A program made the position numbers and the translations under genes. 64,000 nt of DNA. Origin: Pseudomonas sp. PDM18 (GTDB lineage Bacteria; Pseudomonadota; Gammaproteobacteria; Pseudomonadales; Pseudomonadaceae). Below are positions 34,161 to 44,122 of the stretch, one piece after another. Location of the stretch: the NCBI RefSeq assembly GCF_014852585.1, contig NZ_JACVBX010000014.1, positions 104,294 to 168,293 on the forward strand, read 5' to 3'. Below the pieces are notes generated by a model that made no database searches, was not told the DNA's origin, and saw only the letters and a list, made by a program, of their open reading frames with translations. The stretch's first letter is position 1; each line of letters begins with the position of its first letter.

Positions 34161-35588
34161 TCAACCGAGGCTCGGTACCGCCTCGTCGGTCAGTACCTGC
34201 CCACGTTTGCGCTTGAGCAGGTAGTAGGCGAGGTAGCAGGCCGCCATGAAGCCGAAGCCCCAGTACAGCGACGGACGCTGGGTCGGGTCCATGGCGAGGA
34301 ACACGAACAGCGAGCAGCAGATCGCGATGCACGCCAGCGGGATCAGTGGGAAAAGCGGTGCGGCGTACTTCAAGTCGGCCACGGTGCCGCCCTTGGCCAT
34401 GTGCTCGCGGCGGAAGCGATACTGGGCGTAGGCGATGACGATCCAGGTCACGGTGCCGGCCATCCCGCTCACCGCCATCAGCACCATGAACAGGGTGTCG
34501 GCGGCGACCACGCTGGTGAGCAGCGAGAGCAGGGCGAAAGCCAGGCTGATCAGCAGCGCATAGAGCGGCACACCACGGGCGCTGAGTTTGGACAGCTTGC
34601 GCGGCGCCATGCCGGTCTTGGACATGGCCCAGAGGATGCGCGTGGACGCGTAAAGGCCGGAGTTACCCACAGACAGGATCGCCGTGAGGATCACGAAGTT
34701 CATGATGTCGGCGGCGTAGGGGATACCGACCATGTCGAACACCTGCACGAAGGGGCTTTCCATCAGCCCGGCCTGCTTCCACGGCACGATGCAGGACAGC
34801 ACGGCAATCGCCAGCACGTAGAAGATCAGCACGCGGAACACCACGTTGCGCACGGCGCGGGGGATGCTCTTCTCCGGCTGGTCGGTCTCGCCGGCGGCGA
34901 CGCCCATGATCTCGCAGCCCTGGAAGGCGTAGACCACCGTCATCATCACCGCGAACACCGCGGACAGGCCGTTGGGGAACAGGCCGTCGCTGACCAGGTT
35001 GGACAGCCCCGGCGCGGCCGCGCCGTCGTTCAGCGGGATGGCGCCGAAGATCACCAGCAGGCCGACGACGATGAAGCCGAGGATGGCCGCGACCTTGATC
35101 CCGGAGAACCAGTATTCGGCCTCGCCGAAGGCGCGGGTGGCCAGGGCGTTGAGGGAGAACAGCACGACTACGAAGAAGCCCGACCAGAGCCAGATCGGCA
35201 CCTCGGGGAACCAGCGGGTCATCAGCATGCCGGCGGCGGTGAACTCCAGGCCGACGGTGGAGGCCCAGCTCATCCAGTAGACCCAGCCGATCATGAACCC
35301 GGTGGCCGGGCCAATGAAGCGCGTGGCGTGGGCCTGGAAGGAGCCGGAGACGGGCATCTGCACCGACAGCTCGCCCAGACAGACCATCACCAGGTACATC
35401 AGCAGGCCCGCGACCAGGTAGGCGAGGATGGCGCCCATTGGGCCGCCGGAACTGATGGTGACGCCCGAGCCCATGAACAGGCCGGTGCCGATGACGCCGC
35501 CCAGGGACAGCATGAAAATGTGGCGGCTCTTGAGCGCGCGGGTGAGCTGGATCTTCTCGCCGCTGCCGGCGTGATGGGACTCAGACAT
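34161..35588 (-). CDS. Amino acid permease (APC superfamily)
   Basis: 475 residues with twelve hydrophobic segments. LSLGGVIGTGLFMGSG in the first helix and the cytoplasmic GETDQPEKSIPRAVRNVVFR are hallmarks of proton-coupled amino acid permeases (AAT family; lysine, arginine, GABA and aromatic carriers). Own promoter and own terminator, between the structural genes and aruS. Matches PAO1 PA4981 by order. Arginine or a catabolic intermediate is the likely substrate, by context only. Confidence 0.88.
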   Translation of the reverse strand: MSESHHAGSGEKIQLTRALKSRHIFMLSLGGVIGTGLFMGSGVTISSGGPMGAILAYLVAGLLMYLVMVCLGELSVQMPVSGSFQAHATRFIGPATGFMIGWVYWMSWASTVGLEFTAAGMLMTRWFPEVPIWLWSGFFVVVLFSLNALATRAFGEAEYWFSGIKVAAILGFIVVGLLVIFGAIPLNDGAAAPGLSNLVSDGLFPNGLSAVFAVMMTVVYAFQGCEIMGVAAGETDQPEKSIPRAVRNVVFRVLIFYVLAIAVLSCIVPWKQAGLMESPFVQVFDMVGIPYAADIMNFVILTAILSVGNSGLYASTRILWAMSKTGMAPRKLSKLSARGVPLYALLISLAFALLSLLTSVVAADTLFMVLMAVSGMAGTVTWIVIAYAQYRFRREHMAKGGTVADLKYAAPLFPLIPLACIAICCSLFVFLAMDPTQRPSLYWGFGFMAACYLAYYLLKRKRGQVLTDEAVPSLG

Positions 35589-35832
35589 GGCGCACCTCCA
35601 GGGAACGGGGGGCGCGGCTGAGCGGAACTCTACGTTGGATCATTATTGTTATCTCCAATCAATCAGAGGCCGTGGCTCGGGCACGGATGCCACCGGATTA
35701 TTGGAAGGCGATGTAAGGCGGGGTTGTTCGCCAGGATCGAAGTTGTAGAAAGATGTAAGAATTTTGTGCAGGCCGCGTGGGGCGGGGCCTCAGCGCTCCT
35801 ACAATGTTTGGCGCTCCCTGCTACTCGAGTTC

Positions 35833-35906
35833 GTAGGGCGCATAACGCGCCAGCGTTATCCGCCGCGGCAGATGGCGGATAACCTGTTCCAGGTTATGCG
35901 CCCTAC
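35833..35906. repeat. REP pair GTAGGGCGCATAAC ... GTTATGCGCCCTAC
   Basis: Inverted repeat of about 20 bp arms with inner stems, between the aruS 3' end and the permease promoter. The rest of the 314-base gap (35589-35902) is AT-richer promoter sequence for the permease; no gene seen. Confidence 0.8.
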
Positions 35907-38146
35907 GCCTGAGAACTCCTCAGGAGTTCTGCGGCAACCGCCCTCTCCCGCTCCAACCGCGCCACCCAATCACCGGATAGCGCACCTGTCAGCGCCGCCG
36001 CTTCCAGCTCACCCAGGCAATCTCCCAACCCGCGCAAACCCATGGACCGGCAACTGCCCGCCAACCGGTGGGCAAGGCTAGCGGCCTCTACCACATCGTG
36101 CTGGCGCAACGCCTCCAGCAGCAGCGGCCATTGCTCGTCGAGCAGCTTCCACAGGCTGGCGAGCAGCTCGTTCAGCTTGTGCTCGCCCAGCAGGCGACGA
36201 TGGGTATCCAGAACCTGGCGATCCAGTGGGCCGTTATCCACAGCCGCGGGCAGCAGTTCCCAGGCGACACCGGACAGTGCGCGGCGCAGGTCATCCACGC
36301 GCAACGGCTTGCCGAGCACGCCCTGCATGCCGGCCTCGAAATAGCGGCGGACCATGCCCGGCTGCACGCTGGCGGTGAAGGCATGGATCGGCGTGGTCGC
36401 GTTGAGTCCGCCAGTCTGCGCGCGGATCGCCCGACACAGGTCGAGGCCGGTCATCCCAGGTAGATGCATGTCCAGCAGGATCAGATCGAAGCGCCGCGCG
36501 GCGGTGAGCGCCAGCGCGGGTTGCGCATCGTCGGCGAGCTGCACGCGGTGGCCGTCGCGCTCCAGTAAAGCCTGGGCGACTTCGCGGTTGAGGGCGACGT
36601 CTTCCACCACCAGCACCTCCAGCGCAGGGACCGGTTCGGCGGCCACGCTGGAGCGCGGTACCACGCCCGGCGCCAGCTCGATTTCGAACCAGAAGGTGCT
36701 GCCCTCGCCCTCCAGGCTTTCCACGCCGATCTCTCCACCCATGGCCTCGACCAGCCGCTTGCTGATCGCCAGTCCCAATCCGGTGCCGCCGTAACGCCGC
36801 GCCACCTCGTCGCTGGCCTGGGTAAAGCGCTGGAAGATCTTTTCCTGCTGCTCGGCGGAGATGCCGATACCGTCGTCGGTCACGCTGAAACGCAGGCGCT
36901 GTCCGGCTCCGTTGTTCTGCAGCACGGCGACCTCCAGCAGCACCTCGCCCTCTTCGGTGAACTTCACTGCGTTTGCCAGCAAGTTGCTCAGCACCTGACG
37001 GAGGAACTGCTCGGCGCCTCGGCAGCCGTCCTGCACCTGCGGTTCGACGCGCAGGCGCACGCAGGTGCCGTTGTCCTCGGCGCGCGGCTCCAGCAGGGTA
37101 ACCACGTCATCGAGCAAGCGGCGCAGGGAGAAGTCCACCGGCTCCGGCTGGCTGGCGCCGTCTTCCAGCTTGGCGAAGTGCAGCACCTCGTTGAGGATCG
37201 CCAGCAGCCCTTCGCCAGCGGTGGACAGCGCCTGCAGTCGGCGCTGGTCCTGCTCGCCCAGAGGCGCAGCGCGCAGCAGCTCGGCCATGCCGAGAATGCC
37301 GTTGAGCGGCGTGCGGATTTCGTGGCTCATGGTGGCGAGGAAGCGGCTCTTGGCGCGGTTGGCGGCCTCGGCCTCCTCCTTGGCGCGGCGCAGGCTGGCG
37401 GTGCGCCGCTCGACCCGACGCTGCAGCTCGTCGCGCTTGCTCTGCAGCGCTTCGCGGTCGGCTTCGCGCCGGCGCAGTTCGGCGCGCAGGGCACGACGCA
37501 AACCGTCGAGGGCATCGGCGACGGTGTCGATCTCGTCCTCTTCACCTGAGCGTTTCTTGGCCAGCGCCAGCTCGGTACCCAAATCGCCGCCGGTGAGCCC
37601 CCGGACGAAGTCGGCCATTGCGCGCAGGTGGCGGGTGACCAGGCTGTGGAACAGCCAGCTCAGCGCCACCGCCAGGCCACAGAGGAACACGCCCATCCAC
37701 AGCAGACTGGTCAGCCCGCCGTGGAGCAGGCGCAGGTAGACGGCGCCCAGGTCGATGCTGATCTCCAGCTCGCCCAGGTCACGGCGCTCGCCGTCCGGCG
37801 GCTGGAAGGCCAGGGCGTAGTGCTCGACACGGAATGGCCCGCGCTTCTCATCGGCGTCCTGCACCAAGTTGAAGTCGGCGCTGCGCAGGCGCACCTGGGC
37901 GATGTCGGGGAAGTCGGCCAGGCCGTGCAACTGTACGTTGAGCTGCTCCTGGTTGAGGTCCCACAGGCTGCGTTCGAAGCTGGCCAGATAGCCGACGCGG
38001 ATCAGCTCCAGCCGGGTGTCGATGTCGCGCATCTCGCGGCGGTATTCGAAGTACAGCTGCACCGTGCTGGCCAGTACGGTGAAGCACAGGCTGAACAGCA
38101 GCACCCGCAGCAGCAGGCGCCGGGCCAGGCCGCCGGGCAGCCTCAA
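35903..38146 (-). CDS. aruS: Hybrid sensor histidine kinase AruS
   Basis: 747 residues. Helix 1 at 10-33, periplasmic segment 34-145, helix 2 at 146-168, HAMP and coiled linker to about 265, HisKA with His275 in [11 protein letters not shown], ATPase domain about 380-490, receiver domain about 510-625 with Asp in [10 protein letters not shown], and a C-terminal Hpt domain ([13 protein letters not shown]). A phosphorelay kinase. With AruR it induces arginine transaminase genes in P. aeruginosa. The start overlaps the stop of the periplasmic binding-protein gene by four bases. Confidence 0.82.
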   Translation of the reverse strand: MRLPGGLARRLLLRVLLFSLCFTVLASTVQLYFEYRREMRDIDTRLELIRVGYLASFERSLWDLNQEQLNVQLHGLADFPDIAQVRLRSADFNLVQDADEKRGPFRVEHYALAFQPPDGERRDLGELEISIDLGAVYLRLLHGGLTSLLWMGVFLCGLAVALSWLFHSLVTRHLRAMADFVRGLTGGDLGTELALAKKRSGEEDEIDTVADALDGLRRALRAELRRREADREALQSKRDELQRRVERRTASLRRAKEEAEAANRAKSRFLATMSHEIRTPLNGILGMAELLRAAPLGEQDQRRLQALSTAGEGLLAILNEVLHFAKLEDGASQPEPVDFSLRRLLDDVVTLLEPRAEDNGTCVRLRVEPQVQDGCRGAEQFLRQVLSNLLANAVKFTEEGEVLLEVAVLQNNGAGQRLRFSVTDDGIGISAEQQEKIFQRFTQASDEVARRYGGTGLGLAISKRLVEAMGGEIGVESLEGEGSTFWFEIELAPGVVPRSSVAAEPVPALEVLVVEDVALNREVAQALLERDGHRVQLADDAQPALALTAARRFDLILLDMHLPGMTGLDLCRAIRAQTGGLNATTPIHAFTASVQPGMVRRYFEAGMQGVLGKPLRVDDLRRALSGVAWELLPAAVDNGPLDRQVLDTHRRLLGEHKLNELLASLWKLLDEQWPLLLEALRQHDVVEAASLAHRLAGSCRSMGLRGLGDCLGELEAAALTGALSGDWVARLERERAVAAELLRSSQA

Positions 38147-38916
38147 CGCGGCACCCCGTCACCGGCAAGCATGGCGCGGTAGTCGCGCTCGCTCTGCTGT
38201 AACCAGCGGGCGACGCTGCCGTCGTCTACGCGCTTCTTCAGCAGCGCGTCGATTTCGTCCATCCGCGCCGCCAGCGGCGAATGGCGGGAGACGGCGATGC
38301 GCAGGTAATCCACGGTGAGCGGCCGGGGCAGCGCGGCGATGTCCTGGCCGCCGGCCAACTGTTCGACGAACAGGGTGCCGGTGCGCCGCTCATGAGCGAT
38401 GAAGTCGATGCGCTGACGGATCAGCTTGCCGAAGTTCTGGCGGCTGTCGGAGACCCATTCGACATTGCCGTGCTCGGCGACGAAACGGTCGAACTCCGGC
38501 CCGTAGCTCTCGCCGAACAGCAGCCCGCCACGGTACTTGGCGAGGTCGCCGAGCTGGTCGAAACGCACTGGCTTGCGGCGGTTGTAGAAGATCGCGACTT
38601 CCTCACGCAGCACCGGCACGCGGGAGAACAGCAGGCCATCGTCGCGCTGCGGGGTCTGGTAGGCGAGCACCACATCGACGCGGCCTTCGGCGGCGTCCAG
38701 CAGACAGCGCTTCCAGTTGCCCAGCACCACAGTCTGCACTTCGTAGCCCAGCCCGCCAAGCACACTGCGCACGGTCTGCGGCGCCAGCCCGCGCACTTCG
38801 AGGCCGTCGCTCCAGGAAATGGGCGGGTAGACGGGATAGTCGCAGTAGCGGATGGGCTGGGCGGCACAGGCGACGCTGCCGAACAGCACCAGGCACAGCA
38901 CGGCCAGCCAGCGCAT
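38143..38916 (-). CDS. Periplasmic amino-acid-binding-like protein between AruR and AruS
   Basis: 257 residues, with signal peptide [18 protein letters not shown] (a cysteine at the end leaves a lipoprotein possible, though the lipobox is poor). The mature part follows the SBP_bac_3 fold ([43 protein letters not shown]). No ABC permease or ATPase is nearby. It lies three bases after the aruR stop and overlaps the aruS start by four, so it is co-translated with a two-component system. A sensor accessory role presenting ligand to AruS is inferred. Confidence 0.8.
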   Translation of the reverse strand: MRWLAVLCLVLFGSVACAAQPIRYCDYPVYPPISWSDGLEVRGLAPQTVRSVLGGLGYEVQTVVLGNWKRCLLDAAEGRVDVVLAYQTPQRDDGLLFSRVPVLREEVAIFYNRRKPVRFDQLGDLAKYRGGLLFGESYGPEFDRFVAEHGNVEWVSDSRQNFGKLIRQRIDFIAHERRTGTLFVEQLAGGQDIAALPRPLTVDYLRIAVSRHSPLAARMDEIDALLKKRVDDGSVARWLQQSERDYRAMLAGDGVPR

Positions 38917-38919
38917 GGC

Positions 38920-39663
38920 TCAGGCGTCGGCGGGCGGGGCGGTGAACAGGTAGCCGGCGCCGTGGATGGTGATGATCAGTTCGGGCTCGGCCGGGTCGTC
39001 GCGCAGTTTGCGGCGCAGGCGGCCAACCAGCACGTCGATGGAGCGGTCGTTGGGCAGCCATTCGCGGTTGCGGATCTGGTCCATCAACTGGTCGCGGCTC
39101 AGGGTGTGGCCGGTGTTGCGCAGGAACACGCAGAGCAACTGGAACTCGCCGTGGGTCAGCGGGGTTTCGCTGCCACCGGCGTCGATCAGGCGACGGCGGT
39201 CCGGGTCCAGCGTCCAGTGGGCGAAGCGCTTGTGGTTCTGTCGGCTGCCGCCATGGACAGGCGCGGCGGCGGGCTGCCGGGCGTGGCGCACCCGACGGAT
39301 CAGGTTCTTCGCGCGGGACACCAGTTCGCGGGGGTTCAGCGGCTTGATCACATAATCATCGGCGCCGCATTCCAGGCCGACGATGCGGTCGATGTCGTCG
39401 TTGCGCCCGGTGATCAGGATGATGCCGACCTCCGAGCGCACCCGCAGCTCGCGGGTCAGGGTCAGGCCATCCTTGCCGGGCAGGCGGATATCGAGCATCA
39501 CCAGGTCGATGGGCTGCTCGGCCTGCTCGGCTTCGGCGAGGCTCGCCTCGGCCTGTTCGGCGGTGCCGGCGCAAAGCACGTCATAGCCTTCCTCGCCGAG
39601 ATAGGCCTGGAGGAGCTCGCGAATCACCGGATCGTCGTCGACGATCAGTACACGGGAAGTCAT
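38920..39663 (-). CDS. aruR: Response regulator AruR (OmpR family)
   Basis: 247 residues. Receiver domain 1-125 with Asp58 in LVMLDIRLPGKDG and acidic pocket VDDD at 8-11, then an OmpR/PhoB winged helix (LTHGEFQLLCVFLRNTGHTLSRDQLMDQIRNREWLPNDRSIDVLVGRLRRKL). First gene of the aruR - binding protein - aruS unit. Target genes are presumed to be the aru structural operon and permease, as known for PAO1. Confidence 0.85.
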   Translation of the reverse strand: MTSRVLIVDDDPVIRELLQAYLGEEGYDVLCAGTAEQAEASLAEAEQAEQPIDLVMLDIRLPGKDGLTLTRELRVRSEVGIILITGRNDDIDRIVGLECGADDYVIKPLNPRELVSRAKNLIRRVRHARQPAAAPVHGGSRQNHKRFAHWTLDPDRRRLIDAGGSETPLTHGEFQLLCVFLRNTGHTLSRDQLMDQIRNREWLPNDRSIDVLVGRLRRKLRDDPAEPELIITIHGAGYLFTAPPADA

Positions 39664-39779
39664 CGCAATACCCTGCTGAGGCCGCCGCTCGTGACGGGGC
39701 CGTTCTTGTTATGCGTGGAGGTAGAGCTGTAGGAACTGTCCTGCAGATGGCGGCAGGTTACCGCCCGCTGAACAATCGA

Positions 39780-40427
39780 TCAACAGGCTCCCGACGCCCG
39801 ACAGAAGCGCTGCCGGCCACCGTACTGGAGGCCATCTACCCAGGCTTCGCAGATCTGCACGCCCTGCTCCGGGGTGAAGGTATTGGGGTTCAGACCGGAC
39901 TCCAGCCACAACCCATCGAGCAAGGCGCTGAGGGCAATCGCGGCCAGTTCCGCGTCGAAATCGGCCCAGTCCTGCTCCTTCGCCAGTTCATTCAGTGCCT
40001 GCGTCAGCAGCGCGCGGTACTCACCGTAGGAATGATCGTGCGCCTTGTTGATTTCCTCAGCCGTCTTCACCGCGCCCCAGAACGCCAGCCAGGCATCCAG
40101 CAGCTGCGGGTCGAGCAGCTCGGCGGAAAACGACGCACGGAAGAATGCCGACAGCCGCGCGCGGGCATCCGGCGCCGCCTCGGCGATGGCCTCGCGCAGC
40201 AGCTGCATGACCCGCCCGGTAACGGTCAGGTAGGCCTCGGCCACCAACTCGTCCTTGCCCGAATAGTGGTGGTTGATCAGCCCCACCGAAACCCCGGCCT
40301 CGGCGCAGATCTTGCGTATGGAGGCTCCCTGGAAGCCATGGCGTTTCAGGCACGCGAGGGTGGCCTCGATCAGCAGCGCCTTGCGCTGCTCCGGCTCCAG
40401 TCGGGTAAAGCGGACTTCCTCGTTCAT
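39780..40427 (-). CDS. TetR/BetI-like transcriptional regulator
   Basis: 215 residues. Helix-turn-helix at about 18-64 (LIEATLACLKRHGFQGASIRKICAEAGVSVGLINHHYSGKDELVAEAYL) with the INHHY variant that typifies BetI-like repressors, and a C-terminal TetR_C_6-type domain (LDAWLAFWGAVK). Divergent from the binding-protein operon. The palindrome TGAACGATTGTTCGA at 40459 lies between them and recurs before the aru operon, so it probably controls both. Not BetI itself: no betB or betA adjacent. Confidence 0.85.
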   Translation of the reverse strand: MNEEVRFTRLEPEQRKALLIEATLACLKRHGFQGASIRKICAEAGVSVGLINHHYSGKDELVAEAYLTVTGRVMQLLREAIAEAAPDARARLSAFFRASFSAELLDPQLLDAWLAFWGAVKTAEEINKAHDHSYGEYRALLTQALNELAKEQDWADFDAELAAIALSALLDGLWLESGLNPNTFTPEQGVQICEAWVDGLQYGGRQRFCRASGAC

Positions 40428-40458
40428 GCCTGGCTCCTAAGGTTTCAGGTGGCCAATC

Positions 40459-40473
40459 TGAACGATTGTTCGA
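40459..40473. promoter_or_regulatory. TetR-type operator in the divergent promoter
   Basis: TGAACGATTGTTCGA, near-palindromic, 31 bases before the TetR start and 111 bases before the binding-protein start. Exact complement of 33871-33885. Confidence 0.65.
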
Positions 40474-40584
40474 TTAGGCGCCAGTACCTACCCGTTCGGG
40501 GAATGGCCGGGGAACTGGCCCTGGTCGAGAGTGGCTTCATCCGCGATATCTCCAATCCATAACAAAATCAAAGGTGGGACTGAC

Positions 40585-41688
40585 ATGCAGAAAACGCTCG
40601 CAGCAGTACTCAGCGCGGCGCTGGCGACCTTGCCGGCACTGGGTCACGGGGAGGATGCCGAAGGCGCGAAGACGCTGCGGCTGTATAACTGGACCGACTA
40701 CATCGGCGAACACACCATCGCCGACTTCGAGAAGGAAACCGGGATCAAGGTGGTCTACGACACCTTCGATTCCTACGAAACCGTGCAGGGCAAACTGCTG
40801 CCCGGCCGCTCGGGCTACGACCTGGTGGTGCTCAACGCCGCCCTGGTGCCGCCGCTGCTCAAGGCGGGCGTGTTCCAGCCGCTGGACAAGTCCAAGCTGC
40901 CCAGCTGGAACAACCTCGATGCGGACGTGCTCAAGCACCTGGACCACTACGATCCGGGCGTGAAGTACTCGGCGCCCTACACCTGGGGCAGCAACGGCAT
41001 CACCTACAACATCGACAAGATCAAGCAGCGCATGCCGGACGCGCCGATCGGCTCGCTGGCGATGCTGTTCGATCCGAAGATCGTGTCGAAATTCGCCGAT
41101 TGCGGGGTCACCATCATCGACTCCCCCACCGACGTGATCCCGCTGGCCCTGGCCTACCTCAAGCGCGACCCCAACAGCGCGCTGCCCGAGGACCTCAAGG
41201 CCGCCCAGGACCTGCTGCAATCGATCCGCCCGTACATCCGCAAGTTCGACTCCACCAGCTACCTGAACGGCCTGGCCAACGGCGACCAGTGCATGGCGAT
41301 GACCTGGTCCGGCGACTACGCCACCGCCCAGGCCCGCGCCGACGAAGCCGGCGCCAAGGTCAAGCTGGGCTACTTCGTACCCAAGGAAGGCTCGCTGATC
41401 TGGTTCGACGACTTCTACATCCCGGCCGACGCGCCGCACGTGGCGAATGCCCACAAGTTCATCGAATACATGCTGCAGCCCAGGGTGGCTGCCGGCGTCG
41501 CCGACTACATCCGCTACGCCTCCAGCAACGCCGCCGCCACCCCGCTGCTGGCCGCCGAAGTGCGCAACGACCCGGCGATCTACCCCGACGCCGAGACCCG
41601 CGCCCGGCTGTTCACCCAGAAAGTGCAGACCCCCAAGGCGACCCGCCTGATCACCCGCACCTGGAACGCGGTGAAGACCGGGACCTGA
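40585..41688 (+). CDS. Polyamine-type ABC transporter substrate-binding protein (PotF/SpuD-like)
   Basis: 367 residues. Signal peptide MQKTLAAVLSAALATLPALGHG; the mature N-terminus LRLYNWTDYIGEHTIADFEKETGIKVVYDTFDSYETVQGKLL is the conserved start of PotF/SpuD/SpuE proteins, and SGDYATAQ and WFDDFYIPADAPHVANAHKFI continue it. Start at 40585 has an AAGGTGG site. No permease or ATPase genes follow, so it must use a transporter encoded elsewhere or act in sensing. Precedes an aminotransferase, suggesting use of a polyamine or a guanidino amine. Confidence 0.88.
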   Translation: MQKTLAAVLSAALATLPALGHGEDAEGAKTLRLYNWTDYIGEHTIADFEKETGIKVVYDTFDSYETVQGKLLPGRSGYDLVVLNAALVPPLLKAGVFQPLDKSKLPSWNNLDADVLKHLDHYDPGVKYSAPYTWGSNGITYNIDKIKQRMPDAPIGSLAMLFDPKIVSKFADCGVTIIDSPTDVIPLALAYLKRDPNSALPEDLKAAQDLLQSIRPYIRKFDSTSYLNGLANGDQCMAMTWSGDYATAQARADEAGAKVKLGYFVPKEGSLIWFDDFYIPADAPHVANAHKFIEYMLQPRVAAGVADYIRYASSNAAATPLLAAEVRNDPAIYPDAETRARLFTQKVQTPKATRLITRTWNAVKTGT

Positions 41689-41705
41689 TGGATCGCCAAC
41701 CAAAC

Positions 41706-41727
41706 GCCCCGGCCTGAGCGCCGGGGC
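41706..41727. promoter_or_regulatory. Intercistronic hairpin
   Basis: Perfect stem GCCCCGGC/GCCGGGGC with a six-base loop between the binding-protein and aminotransferase genes. No T-run, so probably an mRNA-stabilising or attenuating hairpin that keeps the binding protein in excess. Confidence 0.5.
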
Positions 41728-41780
41728 ACGGGGAGAAGGCTCTCCCCCACACGAATAATCGAAACACCGAGGTAAAGCAG

Positions 41781-43199
41781 ATGACCACTCCAACCCCAGC
41801 CTTCTTCGCCCAGTTCAACGACGAGCAGCTGGTCGCCGCCGACAAAGCCCACTACATGCACGGCTATCACGTGTTCGACGATCACCGGGTCAACGGTGCG
41901 CTGAACATCGCCGCCGGCGAGGGCGCCTACATCTACGACACCAAGGGCAATCGCTACCTGGACGCAGTGGGCGGCATGTGGTGCACGAACATCGGCCTGG
42001 GCCGCGCGGAAATGGCCGATGCCATCGCCGAGCAGGTACGCAAACTGGCCTACTCCAACCCCTTCTGCGACATGGCCAACGTCACCGCCATCCAGCTCTG
42101 CGAGAAACTCGCCGAACTGGCGCCGGGCGACCTCGACCACGTGTTCCTCACCACTGGCGGCTCCACCGCCGTGGACACCGCCTACCGCCTGATCCAGTAC
42201 TACCAGAACTGCCGCGGCAAGCATGAGAAGAAGCACATCATCAGCCGCGTCAACGCCTACCACGGCTCGACCTTCCTCACCATGTCGCTGGGTGGCAAGG
42301 TCGCCGACCACCCGGCCGAGTTCGACTTCCTCAAGGACGTCATTCACCACATCTCCTGCCCCAACCCCTACCGCGCACCGGAAGGGATGACCGAAACCGA
42401 CTTCCTCGAATTCCTGGTCAAGGAATTCGAGGACAAGATCCTCGAACTGGGCCAGGACAAGGTGGCCGCCTTCTTTGCCGAGCCGATCATGGGCTCGGGT
42501 GGCGTGATCATCCCGCCCAAGGGCTACCACCAGCGTATGTGGCAGGTCTGCCAGCAGTACGACGTGCTCTACGTCGCCGACGAGGTGGTGACCTCCTTCG
42601 GCCGCCTCGGCGCCTTCTTCGCCTCCGAGGACGTGTTCGGCATGCAGCCGGACATCATCACCACCGCCAAGGGCCTGACCTCCGGCTACCTGCCGCTGGG
42701 CGCGTGCATCTTCTCCGACCGCATCTGGAAGGTGATCGGCGAGGCCGACAAGGGCCGCTGCTTCGCCCACGGCTTCACCTACAGCGGGCACCCGGTGAGC
42801 TGCATCTCGGCACTGAAGAACATCGAGATCATCGAGCGCGAGAATCTTCTGGAGCACGTGAAGGACGTCGGCGGCTACCTGGAGCAGCGCCTGCAGGAAC
42901 TGGCCGACCTGCCGCTGGTGGGCAGCGTGCGTTGCCAGAAGCTGATGGCGTGCGTCGAGTTCGTTGCCGACAAGCGCAGCAAGGTGCTCTTCCCCGAGGA
43001 GCTGAACATCGGCGAGAAGATCCACCTGCGCGCCCAGGCCAAGGGCCTGCTGGTGCGGCCGATCGTGCACCTGAACGTGATGTCGCCGCCGTTGACCATC
43101 ACCCGCGAGCAGGTCGACGAGATCGTCGACACCCTGCGCGAGTCGATCCTCGAAGCCGCCGAAGACCTCAAGCGCAGCGGTGATTACGCGGGGCACTGA
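41781..43199 (+). CDS. Class III (omega) aminotransferase
   Basis: 472 residues. Start MTTPTPAFFAQFNDEQLVAADKAHYMHGYHVFDDHR, PLP Lys297 in TTAKGLTSGYLPLGA, and the aspartate in YVADEVVTSFGRLG. It resembles the putrescine/taurine/beta-alanine:pyruvate aminotransferase group that removes terminal amino groups. With the polyamine-type binding protein upstream, a di- or polyamine:pyruvate transaminase (SpuC-like) is the best guess, not proven. The stop overlaps the next gene's ATG by one base. Confidence 0.88.
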   Translation: MTTPTPAFFAQFNDEQLVAADKAHYMHGYHVFDDHRVNGALNIAAGEGAYIYDTKGNRYLDAVGGMWCTNIGLGRAEMADAIAEQVRKLAYSNPFCDMANVTAIQLCEKLAELAPGDLDHVFLTTGGSTAVDTAYRLIQYYQNCRGKHEKKHIISRVNAYHGSTFLTMSLGGKVADHPAEFDFLKDVIHHISCPNPYRAPEGMTETDFLEFLVKEFEDKILELGQDKVAAFFAEPIMGSGGVIIPPKGYHQRMWQVCQQYDVLYVADEVVTSFGRLGAFFASEDVFGMQPDIITTAKGLTSGYLPLGACIFSDRIWKVIGEADKGRCFAHGFTYSGHPVSCISALKNIEIIERENLLEHVKDVGGYLEQRLQELADLPLVGSVRCQKLMACVEFVADKRSKVLFPEELNIGEKIHLRAQAKGLLVRPIVHLNVMSPPLTITREQVDEIVDTLRESILEAAEDLKRSGDYAGH

Positions 43200-44122
43200 T
43201 GATCGATCCGAGGATTTTGCCTACACCCCGGCAGCCCTTTAGACTGCCGGACATGAGCGAATCCCAGGCGCTGAGCGAAACCTCCGACGCACCCGCCCTG
43301 CATGCCTGGCATGCGGGACTGGCGCGCGCACTGGCCAGCGTCGGCGAAGTCGCCTTCGTCGAACGCCTGGCCGACGCCCTGGGCTGCCTGGTGCCGGTGG
43401 AGTCGGTGATGCTCGGCCTGGAACAGCGCGGTCAGCCGCCGCAACCGCTGTACCAGCGCGGCGTCCACCCGGACCACCACGAGGCCCTGGTCGACCGCTA
43501 CTACGCCCGCGGCTACCTGCTCGACCCCTTCTGCCTGGCCATGGAAGACGGCCTCACCGAAGGCTTCTACCCGCTGGCCGACATAGCCCCGGACGATTTC
43601 TTCGCCAGCGAGTACTACAAGACCTACTACCTCAAGTTCGGCTGCACCGAGGACTGTCACTTCATCATCGACCTGGGCGAGACGCGCAAGGTCTCGCTGT
43701 GCCTGTACCAGGGCGAGAGCGGCGCACGCTTCAGCGAGACCCAGCTGGACCTGCTGGCCACCGCCCTGCCGCTGGTGCGCGAGCTGTTCCGCCAGTTCGA
43801 GCGTAATGGCGGGCTGGACCTGCTGCTGGCCGGGCGCGGCGTGAAAGTCAGCGCGCCGGACGCCCAGGCGCCGCTGAACCGGCATATCCGCGCGGCCTTC
43901 ATGAACTTCGGCGCCGACCTGCTCACCGAGCGCGAACGGGAAATCGCCCACCTGCTGTTGCGCGGCCACTCGGTGAAATCCAGCGCGCGGGTGCTGGATA
44001 TCTCGCCGGAAACCGTGCGCATGCACCGCAAGCACCTCTACACCAAGCTGGCGATCAACTCCCAGGCGGAGCTGTTCTCGCTGTTCATCGACTGGCTCAC
44101 CGGCGGTGTGAGCGCGGCCTGA
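43199..44122 (+). CDS. LuxR-family transcriptional regulator
   Basis: 307 residues from the ATG overlapping the aminotransferase stop; an alternative ATG at 43253 (289 aa) lies just after a CCGGCAG/CTGCCGG hairpin. C-terminal LuxR helix-turn-helix at about 240-300 (LTEREREIAHLLLRGHSVKSSARVLDISPETVRMHRKHLYTKL). The N-terminal 200 residues form a GAF/autoinducer-like domain but I cannot identify acyl-homoserine-lactone contacts, so the ligand is open. Likely regulates the operon it ends. Confidence 0.8.
   Translation: MIDPRILPTPRQPFRLPDMSESQALSETSDAPALHAWHAGLARALASVGEVAFVERLADALGCLVPVESVMLGLEQRGQPPQPLYQRGVHPDHHEALVDRYYARGYLLDPFCLAMEDGLTEGFYPLADIAPDDFFASEYYKTYYLKFGCTEDCHFIIDLGETRKVSLCLYQGESGARFSETQLDLLATALPLVRELFRQFERNGGLDLLLAGRGVKVSAPDAQAPLNRHIRAAFMNFGADLLTEREREIAHLLLRGHSVKSSARVLDISPETVRMHRKHLYTKLAINSQAELFSLFIDWLTGGVSAA

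Noticed and set aside
41706..41727. Hairpin after the polyamine-type binding protein as a terminator
   Set aside because: No T-run follows and the aminotransferase downstream shows no promoter of its own that I can see; treated as an intercistronic hairpin.
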